In this document: positions 22,491 to 34,409 of the stretch, piece by piece
How positions within the stretch are numbered: position 1 is the first letter of the stretch
Layout of the letters: every line of letters begins with the position of its first letter
DNA from: Notolepis coatsorum
Taxonomy: Eukaryota > Chordata > Actinopteri > Aulopiformes > Paralepididae
Direction of reading: 5' to 3'
Assembly: GCA_963971535.1 (NCBI GenBank)
Contig: OZ020601.1
Coordinates: 24,042,471 to 24,106,470, forward strand
DNA length: 64,000 nucleotides
The notes under the pieces: model-generated
Seen by the model: the letters and a program-made list of their open reading frames with translations, nothing else
Database searches by the model: none
What the model was told of the DNA's origin: nothing
Translations under genes and position numbers: made by a program

Positions 22491-22695
22491 TTGGGATGTT
22501 AGATCCTAATGTGAAAAACTGTGATGTTCTCTGCCTTGCCTTTGTCTGTTTTGCTGCTGTCTATTTTATGTGTATTTTATGTCTGCACCTTTCTGTAAAT
22601 TGTATGCCAATTTTGCATGCATGTCTTTTATGCTGCAGTGAAGCACTTTGAGCTGCAATTCTTGTATGAAAGGTGCTATTATTATTATTTGTAAA
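22491..22695 (+). repeat. LINE 3' UTR tail
   Basis: 'gaagcactttgagctgcaat' followed by 'aaaggtgctattattattat' is the typical end of teleost L2/Rex-type LINE 3' UTRs, as I remember them. No RT coding remains. Confidence 0.5.
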
Positions 22696-23930
22696 AAAGT
22701 AATGGCTGAAATAGTGCTGTAATTGGCTGAAATCATAATGATGCAGACTTAAAAACAGAGTGACTAGAAAGAAATGCTAGATAACTTGGTCTATAATTAT
22801 TTCATTAATTTCTATCACCACCTTTATTCAATGGAAACACAATGTGCCACTTTCCAAATATTCTGAAATACACTTGTTGATAGAAAGATTGAATATTATG
22901 TTATTATTATACTGCTGGCCAGTATGACTTACTACCATAGTGTCTTTATACCTGTATCACTGTACATAATAATACTAGAACTCTGTACATGCATCTGAGC
23001 ATTACTCAATAGTACTCATTTATATATTTTATATCCAGTTTAATCACCTGTACATTGTATATTGCACTTTACTGTTGAATTTCAAATCTGGTTAGATGCC
23101 GAACTTGTTTTCATTGTGCTGTATGATGACAATACATTTGAATCTAATCTAAACCTAATATGCGCCAATTGCTCTGTGATAAAATGGGACAGCCAGTTTT
23201 AGAAATAAAGGATCCAATTTTTCTTCATATACATCAACAGTAGAAATGAGCTGAAAGGTAAAGTGAGGCACTTGGCTCAAAGGAGAAACACTATAACCAT
23301 TAACAGGGGGGGGGGGGGTATGCCTCGTCAAATAAACGCCCGGCATCGGCACATTATAATCCTAAAAACTCATCAGGGCATTCCTACCGTACGGTAAACC
23401 CAATATTATATGGTGGTATGGGTGGCTGCTGACAGATCTGTCAGTGGTTATTAGACGGCAAGTTATTGCCTCAGCAGCAGCACCACAGCTCTCTGGGCTC
23501 TTTCACTACTTATTGGAAAGTGAGATCATGGACGAAAAACCCACCACTACCACCCCATGATGGGTAAGCTATGTAATAATTACCATGGAATCTGAGACCT
23601 TCTAACATAGAACACACAGACGTGAACAAACACACCGCCATATTGCACATCCCCCTACCATCTACACACACACCTTTTGCAATGGCACAGAAAATACACT
23701 ATGAATTCCAATAAAATATAAATAGACCTCACATTGACAGAGGCAAACACACACACAAGCCTATTTACCATTGGCCCAAATACACTATGAATTCCAATCA
23801 AATATAACCATGGTAACCAACATTGAGTACATACTACATAACATTGAATCCATACAGTTGAAAAATCCAGTTTCAAGGAAATGGTAAATACATTGTGTTG
23901 TGTTCAAGAACAAGAAACCCATGTTAACTT
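22696..23930. other. Unassigned sequence
   Basis: Holds a G run at 23306-23318, a duplicated pair of 'atacactatgaattccaat' at 23694 and 23780, and no recognisable gene. Confidence 0.4.
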
Positions 23931-26074
23931 TACAGCAGCCCCCTAGCTCTCCAAACTGACTCCCTCCCTCCTACAGCAGCCCCCTAGCTCTCCAAACTGA
24001 CTCCCTCCCTCCTACAGCAGCCCCCTAGCTCTCCAAACTGACTCCCTCCTACAGCAGCCCCCTAGCTCTCCAAACTGACTCCCTCCTACAGCAGCCCCTA
24101 GCTCTCCAAACTGACTCCCTCCCTCCTACAGCAGCCCCTAGCTCTCCAAACTGACTCCCTCCCTCCTACAGCAGCCCCTAGCTCTCCAAACTGACTCCCT
24201 CCCTCCTACAGCAGCCCCTAGCTCTCCAAACTGACTCCCTCCCTCCTACAGCAGCCCCTAGCTCTCCAAACTGAGTCCCTCCCTCCTACAGCAGCCCCTA
24301 GCTCTCCAAACTGACTCCCTCCTACAGCAGCCCCTAGCTCTCCAAACTGACTCCCTCCCTCCTACAGCAGCCCCTAGCTCTACAAACTGACTCCCTCCTC
24401 CTACAGCAGCCCCTAGCTCTCCAAACTGAGTCCCTCCCTCCTACAGCAGCCCCTAGCTCTCCAAACTGAGTCCCTCCTCCTACAGCAGCCCCTAGCTCTC
24501 CAAACTGAGTCCCTCCTCCTACAGCAGCCCCTAGCTCTCCAAACTGAGTCCCTCCTACAGCAGCCCCCTAGCTCTCCAAACTGAGTCCCTCCTACAGCAG
24601 CCCCCTAGCTCTCCAAACTGAGTCCCCCCTACAGCAGCCCCTAGCTCTCCAAACTGAGTCCCTCCTACAGCAGCCCCCTAGCTCTCCAAACTGACTCCCT
24701 CCTACAGCAGCCCCTAGCTCTCCAAACTGAGTCCCTCCTCCTACAGCAGCCCCTAGCTCTCCAAACTGACTCCCTCCTACAGCAGCCCCTAGCTCTCCAA
24801 ACTGAGTCCCCCCTACAGCAGCCCCTAGCTCTCCAAACTGACTCCCTCCTACAGCAGCCCCTAGCTCTCCAAACTGACTCCCTCCTACAGCAGCCCCTAG
24901 CTCTCCAAACTGACTCCCTCCTACAGCAGCCCCTAGCTCTCCAAACTGACTCCCTCCTACAGCAGCCCCTAGCTCTCCAAACTGACTCCCCCCTACAGCA
25001 GCCCCTAGCTCTCCAAACTGACTCCCTCCTACAGCAGCCCCTAGCTCTCCAAACTGACTCCCTCCTACAGCAGCCCCTAGCTCTCCAAACTGACTCCCTC
25101 CTACAGCAGCCCCTAGCTCTCCAAACTGACTCCCTCCTACAGCAGCCCCTAGCTCTCCAAACTGACTCCCTCCTACAGCAGCCCCTAGCTCTCCAAACTG
25201 ACTCCCTCCTACAGCAGCCCCTAGCTCTCCAAACCGACTCCCTCCTACAACAATCCCCTAGCTCTCCAAACTGACTCCCTCCTACAGCAGCCCCTAGCTC
25301 TCCAAACTGACTCCCTCCTACAGCAGCCCCTAGCTCTCCAAACCGACTCCCTCCTACAACAATCCCCTAGCTCTCCAAACTGAGTCCCTCCCTCCTACAG
25401 CAGCCCCTAGCTCTCCAAACTGACTCCCTCCCTCCTACAGCAGCCCCCTAGCTCTCCAAACTGACTCCCTCCTACAGCAGCCCCCTAGCTCTCCAAACTG
25501 ACTCCCTCCTACAGCAGCCCCTAGCTCTCCAAACTGACTCCCTCCTACAGCAGCCCCCTAGCTCTCCAAACTGACTCCCTCCCTCCTACAGCAGCCCACT
25601 AGCTCTCCAAACTGACTCCCTCCCTCCTACAGCAGCCCACTAGCTCTCCAAACTGACTCCCTCCTACAGCAGCCCCCTAGCTCTCCAAACTGACTCCCCC
25701 CTACAGCAGCCCCTAGCTCTCCAAACTGACTCCCTCCTACAGCAGCCCCTAGCTCTCCAAACTGACTCCCTCCTACAGCAGCCACTAGCTCTCCAAACTG
25801 ACTCCCTCCCTCCTACAGCAGCCCCCTAGCTCTCCAAACTGACTCCCTCCTACAGCAGCCACTAGCTCTCCAAACTGACTCCCTCCCTCCTACAGCAGCC
25901 CCCTAGCTCTCCAAACGGACTCCCTCCCTCCTACAGCAGCCCCCTAGCTCTCCAAACTGACTCCCTCCCTCCTACAGCAGCCCCCTAGCTCTCCAAACGG
26001 ACTCCCTCCCTCCTACAGCAGCCCCCTAGCTCTAGACTCCCTCCCTCCTACAGCAGCCCCTAGTTCTCCAAACT
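23931..26074 (+). repeat. 2.1-kb minisatellite, 35-40-bp unit
   Basis: Nearly 60 copies of 'ctacagcagcccctagctct' plus 'ccaaactgactccctc'. Units vary in three ways: CCCC or CCCCC before TAGCTC, ACTGACT or ACTGAGT, and one or two CCTC steps before the next unit. Variants are clustered in blocks (GAGTCC units at 24425-24660; CAACAATCCCC units near 25245 and 25355). Each unit includes TAG in one frame, so no long frame crosses it. It ends about 300 bp from the bckdhb exon. Confidence 0.96.
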
Positions 26075-26146
26075 GTTCCTATGGTTTACCGTATTTTACA
26101 TTGAACAAACAACTCTAGGAGCCACAATAGTAGGGGAATTGCAATA

Positions 26147-26286
26147 TCACCCAAGCCTAATTACACCCCCCCCCCCATATATATATTACACACACTCAAA
26201 ATGCTCCCATCACAATATTACAACCCCCTCATTTGCATGTACTGTACACACAAACGCACAAGCCTCCTATCACAATATTACAACCC

Positions 26287-26317
<31 letters not shown>

Positions 26318-26320
26318 ACT
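26147..26320. repeat. C-run and CA microsatellite cluster
   Basis: Three diverged copies of 'caatattacaacccc' or similar, with C runs at 26147-26157 and 26286-26303 and a short CA run at 26304-26318. Confidence 0.75.
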
Positions 26321-26374
26321 ATTACCACCATAAATAGCTAACACAGCTATTTAACCAACAGGTCAAACACTCAC

Positions 26375-26461
26375 CTGCACAGTGGCGCTGATTTCAGCAG
26401 CAAAGCCTCCAGTGACCGGAGCCTCGTGACTGATGATCAAACGACCGGTTTTCACCACCGA
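26375..26461 (-). CDS. bckdhb: bckdhb internal exon (E1 beta of branched-chain ketoacid dehydrogenase)
   Basis: Reverse-complemented, this 87-bp stretch reads [19 protein letters not shown] then [10 protein letters not shown], 29 codons with no stop. It matches the conserved part of the vertebrate BCKDHB C-terminal domain as I know it (human differs at a few conservative positions). Upstream in the transcript is a pyrimidine-rich tract ending CTGTGTTTCAG, and downstream the donor is CAG then GTGAGT; both introns are phase 0. E1 beta pairs with E1 alpha in the mitochondrial matrix complex that decarboxylates the ketoacids from leucine, isoleucine and valine. The size and phase fit the penultimate coding exon. 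The preceding exon should lie at higher coordinates and the last exon at lower ones; neither was found here, so both flanking introns appear very long (over 37 kb and over 26 kb). Confidence 0.9.
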
Positions 26462-28200
26462 CTGAAACACAGAGAAATACAGGCTCAGTATCATCATGCT
26501 TCATTAAGCTCCTCAATAACATCATGGAAGCCATGTCTCAGAGTGAAGTACGACATTATCTACAAAAATGTATATAGTGGGGGTAGTGGTACATTTCCTT
26601 ACGTATGAAAAGAGCTGATCATATTTCTATAATGTCTACTTATTCTCGGTATTTATGGTCTCATTCCACCTCCTATAACCCTGTAGTCCTCTGGCTACAA
26701 CAACATTTTTCATAAACCCTTATACCTAAACCTTGGGTTCTGTGTTTGCAGTGTTTTTTAACAAATCCTTCGAAGCAGGTTGACTGCCCCCACTCTCAAC
26801 CAAGCCTCTATCTATTGCTTAAGGATAAAGGATACTCTCCTCTGTGGTTCAATGAGACCAATCAGTTTGTTAAATGTTGGGTGGGGGATCTTGGGTAAGG
26901 ATGGTAGTTGAGCTGGGGAAGTGAGGGAGGGTGGCAGTGTTGTGGGTTTTTTGTGAAGTTTGTAAATTTGAATGAACAAAGATATATATATAAAATACCA
27001 TTGCCAAAACTAAGGAAAATATAGTGCTGTATTTTGGGCAGTTGGCCCAGCCCCACAGTAGGACAAATGACAGGCGTGCGCTGGCACCTCTCTGCTGCTC
27101 TGTGGGGTGTGCAGTTGATTAGTGTGTGGATGACAAATATGGCGCTGCAGTTTGACCAGCTGTGTGACGGACGAAGCGACCGAGAGAATGCATGCGCACA
27201 TGTAAGATCCGACCAATCAGCAAGCCCTGGAGAGCCGGGCCCGAGAGGAGACGGGGGGGATTTTCCCCAGTGCCCCCCCCCCCCCGCCCAGCCAAACAGA
27301 CTTCCCCACATTCCCTGAAGGCCATCACACAGCTTTTCCAGGATTCCCATCGCCGTGGCCCTGATGGACTTCTCCATGACTGAGAAGAACACACTCCTAC
27401 GCTGAGCTGCCTCTAGATCACACAGCCTGCAAAACTGCTCTGCCCTCAACTGCCTTATTACTGCAACAAGGACCGACCTCCTCCACCTCCGTTTGAAAGA
27501 CAACGCGGCAATAACTTCCCCCCCTGTCTACTCTTAAGCTCACTCTTCTCTCCCTCACTGTTCTCCCAGGTGGCTATTTGAAGCACTCCTCTCAGCCAGC
27601 TCATTTAACCTATGTGTACTTTGTTACTATGCGTTTCACCATTAAACCTATATTGAGCATTGGAAAATATCTATACATATCTATCTATATATATTGCATA
27701 TACTGTATCTACTGTTTTAAAGCTGTCGAGGTTCCATGGTAACCGGCATTCCATTTGCAAGCCGACCTTGAGAGTTCTCTCTCTGTCAAGGGAGGGCCAG
27801 GGACACTATAATATGATAGACTCACTGGACAGACGGGAGCTCTTCTAGGCGAACTGCTGGACAGCTAACTGGACCCACCAGTCTGTGTGGCACGCAGCCT
27901 AGTAGGGACTCAGACTCGAGTATACTCTGCTGTCGGTTATCTTTTCTGCATCAACTGCTCTGTTTATTCGTATTACTTTTGCATAATTAAACAATAAAAG
28001 AAATCCATGTCTGAATAGAACTCAATAATTTGTCCCCCCTCTTTTCAACAGGATCCAAGCACGGTCGGATTTCCTGACATCATGAAGATCCGTCTGCAAC
28101 CATAACTGATGAATCTGGTTCCACCACAAAACCTTTATGACTGTGCTCATCGTTGTTTTCCATGGACACGGTGAATAAATAATAAACTATAAACAAATAA
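26462..28200. other. Intron sequence without recognised gene
   Basis: A 213-codon open frame on the minus strand (26862-27503) runs through C/G-rich sequence and begins MSFKRRWRRSVLVAVIRQLR. Its first about 70 residues are rich in Arg, Leu and Ala and might be a decayed transposon ORF, but I recognise no domain. 27760-28060 has an AATAAA ('aattaaacaataaaag') that could end a retroposon. A pyrimidine-AG followed by 'gatccaagcacggtcggatt' at 28040-28070 looks like an acceptor but has no partner. Confidence 0.4.
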
Positions 28201-29210
28201 TCTAACAATTGTAAGCAAATCTTCTGTTCTTATTAGCAAAGTACAGTAAACTAACAGGACAGGGGGAGCGAACATGACGAGTATAAGTAGCAGGGGTTAG
28301 TTTACTGCCTCTTTGGGCAGAGATGTTGTGACAGAAGAACGTCATCCAGATCTCTGCGTGTAGACGGGGAAACTTCAATGACCTAAACATTTGGATTCCT
28401 TCCCGATTTATGCTATTTAATCAGAGGATTTCTCACAGGCTAACAGTCTGCTTTCCACTGTACTGTATGTGGCGATGCAATGAATGTGTGTGAAAAATGC
28501 AGTAAAACACATTCCGGGAGATTCCCGTCAAGCGACCAGCTCGTAGAATTCCTCGATATTCCACCACTTCTTCAGGAGGAGTTATGAAATTCATTCACTT
28601 TCCCCGTCGAAAATACACTGCTGAATTTCCACGGTATTCCAGAAATTCCATGACCGTTGGGAACCAGCGGAGCGTCGTTCCGCATGTGTGTGCTCAGGCA
28701 CATGTAGGCAGACACAGGTCTGTTAAAGCCACAATCCGTGATTTATTTTGCTCCGTATCAGCGTGTATCTCTGGAACAGTTGTAGATGGGAAAATAACAT
28801 CTTTCCAAACGTTTCCGTAAAAATAAATCAGTTTTTTTACTCAAATGTAAAACAATCCCTTTGCAGCCACAGAATACAGCAAATATGATTAAACACTAGT
28901 CAATATTCTTATAAAACAATATTCTCCAGCTGTCTAGTCCACATAAGAGCTATCAGCTAGAAAATATAAACATGTCTCCATTCCTCTTTCTTATTTCTCG
29001 TGGTGGGGCTACCAATCTGTTCACATTTGGATCACTGAATGGGCCTTAAAGAAGGCGTGTGTGCGTGTCTGTCTGCCGGTGGATGAATGACTGATGTACT
29101 GAGGTGAAAGGTCAAGTACTCTAGGTGTCTGCGTGTCATCCATGGGTCAGAGGAAAGGCGGCTCACTTAACTTCTGCTGTCGTGCGCTATTTCTACTATC
29201 TCCAGCCTCT
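28201..29210. other. Intron sequence without recognised features
   Basis: No TIRs, tandem arrays, coding domains or RNA genes recognised. Confidence 0.4.
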
Positions 29211-29213
29211 GTG

Positions 29214-29272
<59 letters not shown>

Positions 29273-29275
29273 ATA
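29211..29275 (+). repeat. GT microsatellite
   Basis: (GT)n of about 25 units, with one GC and some GTAT interruptions at the ends. Confidence 0.95.
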
Positions 29276-29459
29276 TTGGATGACACAGTAAGAGCTCGGA
29301 GGTTTGACTGAGGCTGGTGAGAGTCATGCTGGGCTGAGGACGGTCAGGAACATTACAGGTCTCAGCAGCCCAGGCATCTGCTCATGGGTTTTATTGCACC
29401 CCTGCATTACAGCTGGACGATGCCTCCGCTCCACCCGCTATCTGCCACAAGAGCGATAC

Positions 29460-29976
29460 TAGGGATGTGCATGACTTTACTTTTAGTCGGTTAGTTGGTG
29501 GGTGGTCTGGACCAATAGCCCAATAGTCTGTGTGTGCTCCTCACATCCGCAAAGGCTAGAGCAGATGACTGTTCAAAATTGTTCTCACACATGGGACTCT
29601 GCCGTGGAACTTACACCCACACTGTGCCAGGCTAATTTGACTAGCTAGCTAGGTGTGTCATCCTCACTTGTTGCATAATGGATGCTTTTTATTGACGCCT
29701 TGTGGACACGGTGCCACAGTAGAACAACTCTGGTCCACATGTCCCACACTAGAGTGTGTGTTGCAGCCGGCTACTGAGCCGAGGAAGAATAACAACAGGC
29801 CAGAGGCCAGGCAGGAACAGCGCATGCAGGCCAGAGGCCAGGTGGGAACAGCTCCAAGCTCAAGTGGAGGTGTAGTTTGACACTTGAAATAAAAAAAAAT
29901 AGCTTCCCGGTCAACACGGTGCAGGACTTTATTGGAAGCGGTAACCTGCATTGATTCTTTTTATGATCCATCCCTA
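29460..29976. mobile_element. hAT-type MITE, 517 bp
   Basis: Ends TAGGGATGTGCATGA and ATGATCCATCCCTA are imperfect inverted repeats. Flanks AGCGATAC and GCCGATAC agree at six of eight positions, consistent with an aged 8-bp duplication. Inside, 'aggccagaggccagg' with spacer is tandemly duplicated (29797-29850). No transposase coding. Confidence 0.65.
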
Positions 29977-30253
29977 GCCGATACTATGATCTCATTATTA
30001 TTCACGTCAAGTCTTTCCACTGCTGCTGACCAACTACATTAGGCTCATTGCTGTAGCTTAGGTCTCTACATGTTGCAACATGTCATTCCGTCAGTAATCT
30101 CTATCCTTAATCAAAGACTCTGTTGTCCGCCTCAGTGAATAATCTGAGAACTAATGCTGTAAATTGTACAAGTAACCCTCTAACATGGTGCATTATTACA
30201 AATGTTAATGTTTACATTAGGAATTGACCACAAAGCAGTTACTTTTGATTTAA

Positions 30254-30450
30254 AGGGGAACTATCTTATAAATGGCTTTTTCCAGTGGTTTGCATTGTTT
30301 TCTAGCAATGTGGGGTTGTACCAACACTGACTAGATGTGAAATCTCTAGCTAGCCCAGTTTCTTCAGTTCAGCTCAGACAAGAACCTCCCCCACTAAACC
30401 CAAGCCATTCTGAATTTAGCGTATCCGTGACGTGTAAGAATTCTGATCTG
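30254..30450. mobile_element. Second AGGGGAACTAT element end
   Basis: AGGGGAACTATCTTATAAAT follows TTAA at 30250-30253. The first about 30 bases are the reverse complement of 21575-21604, so this is the same element family in opposite orientation. The other end is not found; the right boundary is a guess. Confidence 0.5.
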
Positions 30451-30539
30451 CATACCTCAGCTCCTTCTGTGGTTGTAGCCACCGCCCACAATCAACAATT
30501 CGCTCAACAACGGAGCGAGTGGGAATAATGCGGAAGCGG

Positions 30540-30790
30540 TTCCCCTGTCACTGACACTTCCTCAAAAGAGAGAAAAAGAGAGGGAGAGACATACAGATAG
30601 AGAGGGGGAGAGGGGCTCTCATACGGTGCGACTCGTCTCGGAGCGATCTCTCCTCCGTCTCTCCCCCTGCATTTACACACACTCGCGAGTCGAGCCGCAC
30701 ATGCACGCTCTCGGAGCGACCTCTCCTCCATCTCTCTCTCCCTCTCTCTATCTGTCTGTCTCTCCCCCTCTCCCTCTCTATCTCTCTCGT
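30540..30790. repeat. Purine/pyrimidine-rich segment with duplicated core
   Basis: A GA-rich tract (30560-30615) and a CT-rich tract (30730-30790) face each other, and 'ctcggagcgatctctcctcc' is repeated as 'ctcggagcgacctctcctcc' about 73 bp later. The two tracts could pair as a hairpin. Confidence 0.6.
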
Positions 30791-30869
30791 AGTATCAGCA
30801 CTCGCTGTATCACGTCAACCTGTTGCAAAATATCATAGCGCACGCTCCCATGCGTATTCCGAACCGTGC

Positions 30870-31009
30870 AATAATATTCACAGGGGTATATATTGTCATT
30901 TGAAACAAGTTACCAATGCATTGTCCCGTGGGATTATGATCTATTATTCAAATGAAGATCGATTAAAATCAGGGAATATCAAAAAAAATATCAAATGTAC
31001 ACAGCCCTA
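30870..31009 (-). mobile_element. hAT end fragment
   Basis: Ends '..aaatgtacacagccctaa', a hAT-like terminus facing right; no left end found. Confidence 0.35.
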
Positions 31010-31129
31010 AACAAGAGTAGTTTCCACATTAGTAACAGCCCACTTAAGAGTAACCCTCACCTCACAGAAACACAAGGGGGGCGACACAAGACCCAGGCTA
31101 TAGTGTTACTACGGTTTGGACCATGTATA

Positions 31130-31330
31130 CTATTATCACTATTACTACCGTCTGATTGATTACTGCCATTCACTACTGTTATCACTATTATCACTATGAC
31201 CACTATTACGTTGCACTTTGTTCTATGCTCCATTATTATTACCTATTATTCCTGTACCTCGCCTCCCCCCCATGTTTCTATGACACCTGCAATTTCCCCA
31301 AAGTGATTAATAAAGGAACACTTTATACAA
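31130..31330 (+). repeat. Rex1-like LINE 3' end
   Basis: 'catgtttctatgacacctgc' and 'aatttccccaaagtgattaa' plus 'taaaggaacactttat' are diverged equivalents of the 3' UTR at 10000-10050. No coding is left. Confidence 0.65.
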
Positions 31331-31767
31331 TCTCAATATCACCTGGCTCCTCCTCCCTCCCTCTCGTCCGCCAACAGACAACAGACCAAAACAAGCAGGC
31401 ATTGCATCTAAATAATGCTACATATGCAACACCCGGCCATATGGAGGCAGATTTTCACCCACGAGTGCTGGACCACATGATACCAAACACAGCAGCGCTC
31501 TGGGGCATCATGTTTACACACTGGTTTTGGCTGCGATACACTGTGATAGACATTTCCACACGGTAATATGGAGAGCTGCCTTACATAGTCATCCGTGTGC
31601 CTCTCTCTCTCAGAGACGCAAACACTTGATTTGTCGGCCAAGGGGGTTTTCCGTGACGGTAGTCTCTAGATCCCACCGCTCAGGAGTTGTTTTTTTGGTG
31701 GTGGTCATCTTTTTGACCATGCTGCAAAGCCATAACTCGTCGGAGGATGCCGACTCTATATGGCTAT

Positions 31768-32255
31768 TAGGGATGGCCACGAGTAATGTTTTCCCAGATG
31801 GAGTACTCACAGTAATGACAATGCACAGCAATATACCCGATGCTTAATGCGTATCGTCAGTCAAAACAATGAGTTACCATTTCTAATGACCTCCACTCAG
31901 TCTGCAGCAGGTCTCTCCGCTCATGGAACGGCATGTCCGTATCAATAGTATATGAACGCTATGCAAAGTGGGCGACATGTTGTTGGCACAATTTGGAAAT
32001 GCAAAAACACAAACTGCTGTTTTTATATTTTAGATAATGCTACGCTAGCTGTATTCCAACACAACAAACCTTTTGAGTTACTAGCATAGCATGGAATCCA
32101 TGCGCTCTCAGGCTCCACAGCTTCCTGCAACAACTTGTGCCTCGAGGGATCGATTTCTGTTTCAGTGGCAGAAACAAGCACTTTTGGTTGACGTGTTTGG
32201 TGGTAACACAAAAATATCTTTTACTGGAGTAAATGATTACTCACGCTCATCCCTA
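31768..32255. mobile_element. hAT-type MITE, 488 bp
   Basis: Ends TAGGGATGGCCACGAGTAAT and ATTACTCACGCTCATCCCTA are inverted repeats with few mismatches. Flanks ATGGCTAT and ATGGCTGA match at six of eight positions. Interior has no transposase. Confidence 0.75.
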
Positions 32256-33010
32256 ATGGCTGATTTTTCCATTGACGTGATCAACACAACACTAGGATTG
32301 AGTGTCTTCTGATGACATCACTGAAGCACACATTTCAAACTCATTAACTCTCCATAACTGTCACACTAAATAAATGTGTGCAGAACAGTTTAGAGACTTG
32401 GGATGTGTGTGAACTTATGTGGAAAATAAATCGGCGTTGTTTTCCGACAAAGTGCCTATTTAATGCCCACGTTAGTCTTATGCCTGAGTAGAGGAATAAC
32501 TGGCAGCGATATGATGTGAATCTTCAGGAATGTGGCCGTTTATAACAACAAGCGAAAACCATATCATCACACCTGGCGCGGCGGAGATGAACCCAAGCGG
32601 GGAGGGTCGAGAGCGGCGTGACACGTTGGTGTTAAGTTAGCCACTGGCACAGTGACTCATGCAGGTCCCAACTCCCTGCCCCGCCCAGATGCTGACCCCA
32701 TTCTTCATCTCTATCACACACACACAAGCCCTTACACACACACACAAAGAATGTGTTTACATAAGTTTGGGATGCACCGATAACGATTTTTCACTGCCTA
32801 TACTGTTAAACTTATCATCTAAGTATCGTACGAGTACAGATGCCATTCATTAGTCTACTGAACAGTATAGACTTCAGAGTAGACCATCAGTTTTGAGTCA
32901 TTGGCACAAAAAAAACTATTGAAATATAATAATTTTTTCCTTCATTAGAGATCCAACACACTTCCATGTGTGGAAAAAAAGACGAGCGGCTTCCTTTTGA
33001 TTTCCGACAC
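32256..33010. other. Intron sequence without recognised features
   Basis: Contains two short CA runs near 32717 and 32738 and nothing else identified. Confidence 0.4.
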
Positions 33011-34120
33011 GTTTACATTGTCATTTAGCCTTTATCCAAAGCGACTTACACGTTTTGTATGACAAGTCAGCAGGAAGGGTACGACTCTGATGAGCATTGT
33101 TACTCAGCTGATAGTGTTGAGTGCAACAATGTAGGTTAGTATTATTATATAAGTGCATGACGGTAAGGTTAGTTAGTTTATTTTTTATTTTTTTCATTTC
33201 AGGTATTGATTGAAGAAGTGTGTAGTCAATCAATCAATCAATGAGTAGTCGACAGCGAAAGATTGGTCGGGTTTCGGTAGGGCTGGGCGATATGGCCAAA
33301 TCTTTTCACACAATATATCACGATAAAATTTTTCATATCGTTCGATATCGATAATTATATTTGTATTCGTAATTTCGTATACAAACAAATTTTTAAACAA
33401 CAAATGTATTTTTATTTTGCAGCAATTCTTTGTCGTTGCCGCCATATTTAGTGTTACAGCCCCTCACACTCCAGTTCTCGGGCTGCAGCTGGTTTGAAAG
33501 TGAAAGTACCAAAAAAAGTGGCTGTGGCTCCAGAGGAGTTGAATAGTTTGGTAGTTTCTTTTCTATCTTTTGGCGCTTTTTTGGTGGACAAACCATGCAC
33601 CGTGACTCGCGACTGGAGACTAGCTCTGCTAGCACACATAGCCTACTGTGTCTGTTCAATCTGTATTTTAAATTAGAAAGCAAACTAAATAAATGGACAA
33701 GAGAAAAATAAATCTCAATTTGGTCAGTATTGTCATTTGGACAAGCAAAGCCATTACTTTAAGTTGCAGGCAAGAAAGACAAGTCTGTCCACTGTCTCTG
33801 GCCCTGTTGCAGGTCACAATACAAATTTGAAATGTATTATTATTTTTTAAATAATTATCGATATTATTTTTATTATCGATTATTAAAATATATCGCGATA
33901 ATTATAGTTATCGTTTTATAGCCCAGCCCTAGGTCTCGGCTGTCCTAACTGTGGAGGGAAGTTCGTTCCACCATTGTGGGGCAAGGGCCGAGAATAGGCG
34001 GCTTCTCTTTGATGACCCTCCCGGAGCTCGGATAGGGGTGGGTCTGACACGTTTCTCTGTATCGCATTTTAGTATCGAGTGAACTCCTCCGATACACCCC
34101 ATTTCAGCCTCCGATATCAG
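33011..34120 (+). repeat. Dispersed repeat split by a hAT MITE
   Basis: 33011-33277 and 33932-34020 together match 38642-38990: 'tttatccaaagcgacttaca', 'agtgcatgacggtaaggtta', 'gacagcgaaagattgg', then 'cggctgtcctaactg' and 'ccaccattgtggggcaag'. The 38.6-kb copy lacks the insertion. The class of the host repeat is not assigned. Confidence 0.85.
33278..33931. mobile_element. hAT-type element, 654 bp, with empty-site paralogue
   Basis: Ends TAGGGCTGGGCGATATGG and CGTTTTATAGCCCAGCCCTA; flanks GGTTTCGG (33270-33277) and GGTCTCGG (33932-33939). In the paralogous repeat the site is a single GGATTCGG at about 38920. Inside, 33515-33637 ('gctccagaggagttgaatag', 'ggacaaaccatgcaccgtga') matches 53570-53700, showing a shared internal module. 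Confidence 0.9.
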
Positions 34121-34409
34121 CCCCACAATATCAGACACCGGCCCTCGTTCTGGCTCCATCCCTGAAACACCAGCACAACCTCAGTCTCCCTGCACAGGAC
34201 TGGATCAGCCAGGATGGGAAGGGAGCCACCACCACCATCATCATTATCAAGAGTGATGCATCAGACAGCAGTAGCAGCAGCACATTCTTCAGATGCTTTT
34301 GACACAAAAGGAGCCCGACACTGTTATTACAATATCCTGGGATAGAATGTCAGACTCTGGGAGTAAGGGGAAACTGGCTGCCCAGTTTAGGAGAGAAGCA
34401 GTCAAAAAG

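Noticed and set aside
1..26374. Last exon of bckdhb
   Set aside because: I looked on the minus strand for the expected C-terminal coding (phenylalanine/proline-rich segment ending near INY and stop) and found no match.
26862..27503. 213-codon open frame as a gene
   Set aside because: Composition follows local C/G-rich runs, no domain is recognised, and it crosses a C run; left as unassigned.
28027..28105. Terminal exon on the plus strand starting after TTTTCAACAG
   Set aside because: Only 17 codons to a stop, no donor partner, and adjacent sequence has retroposon-like features.
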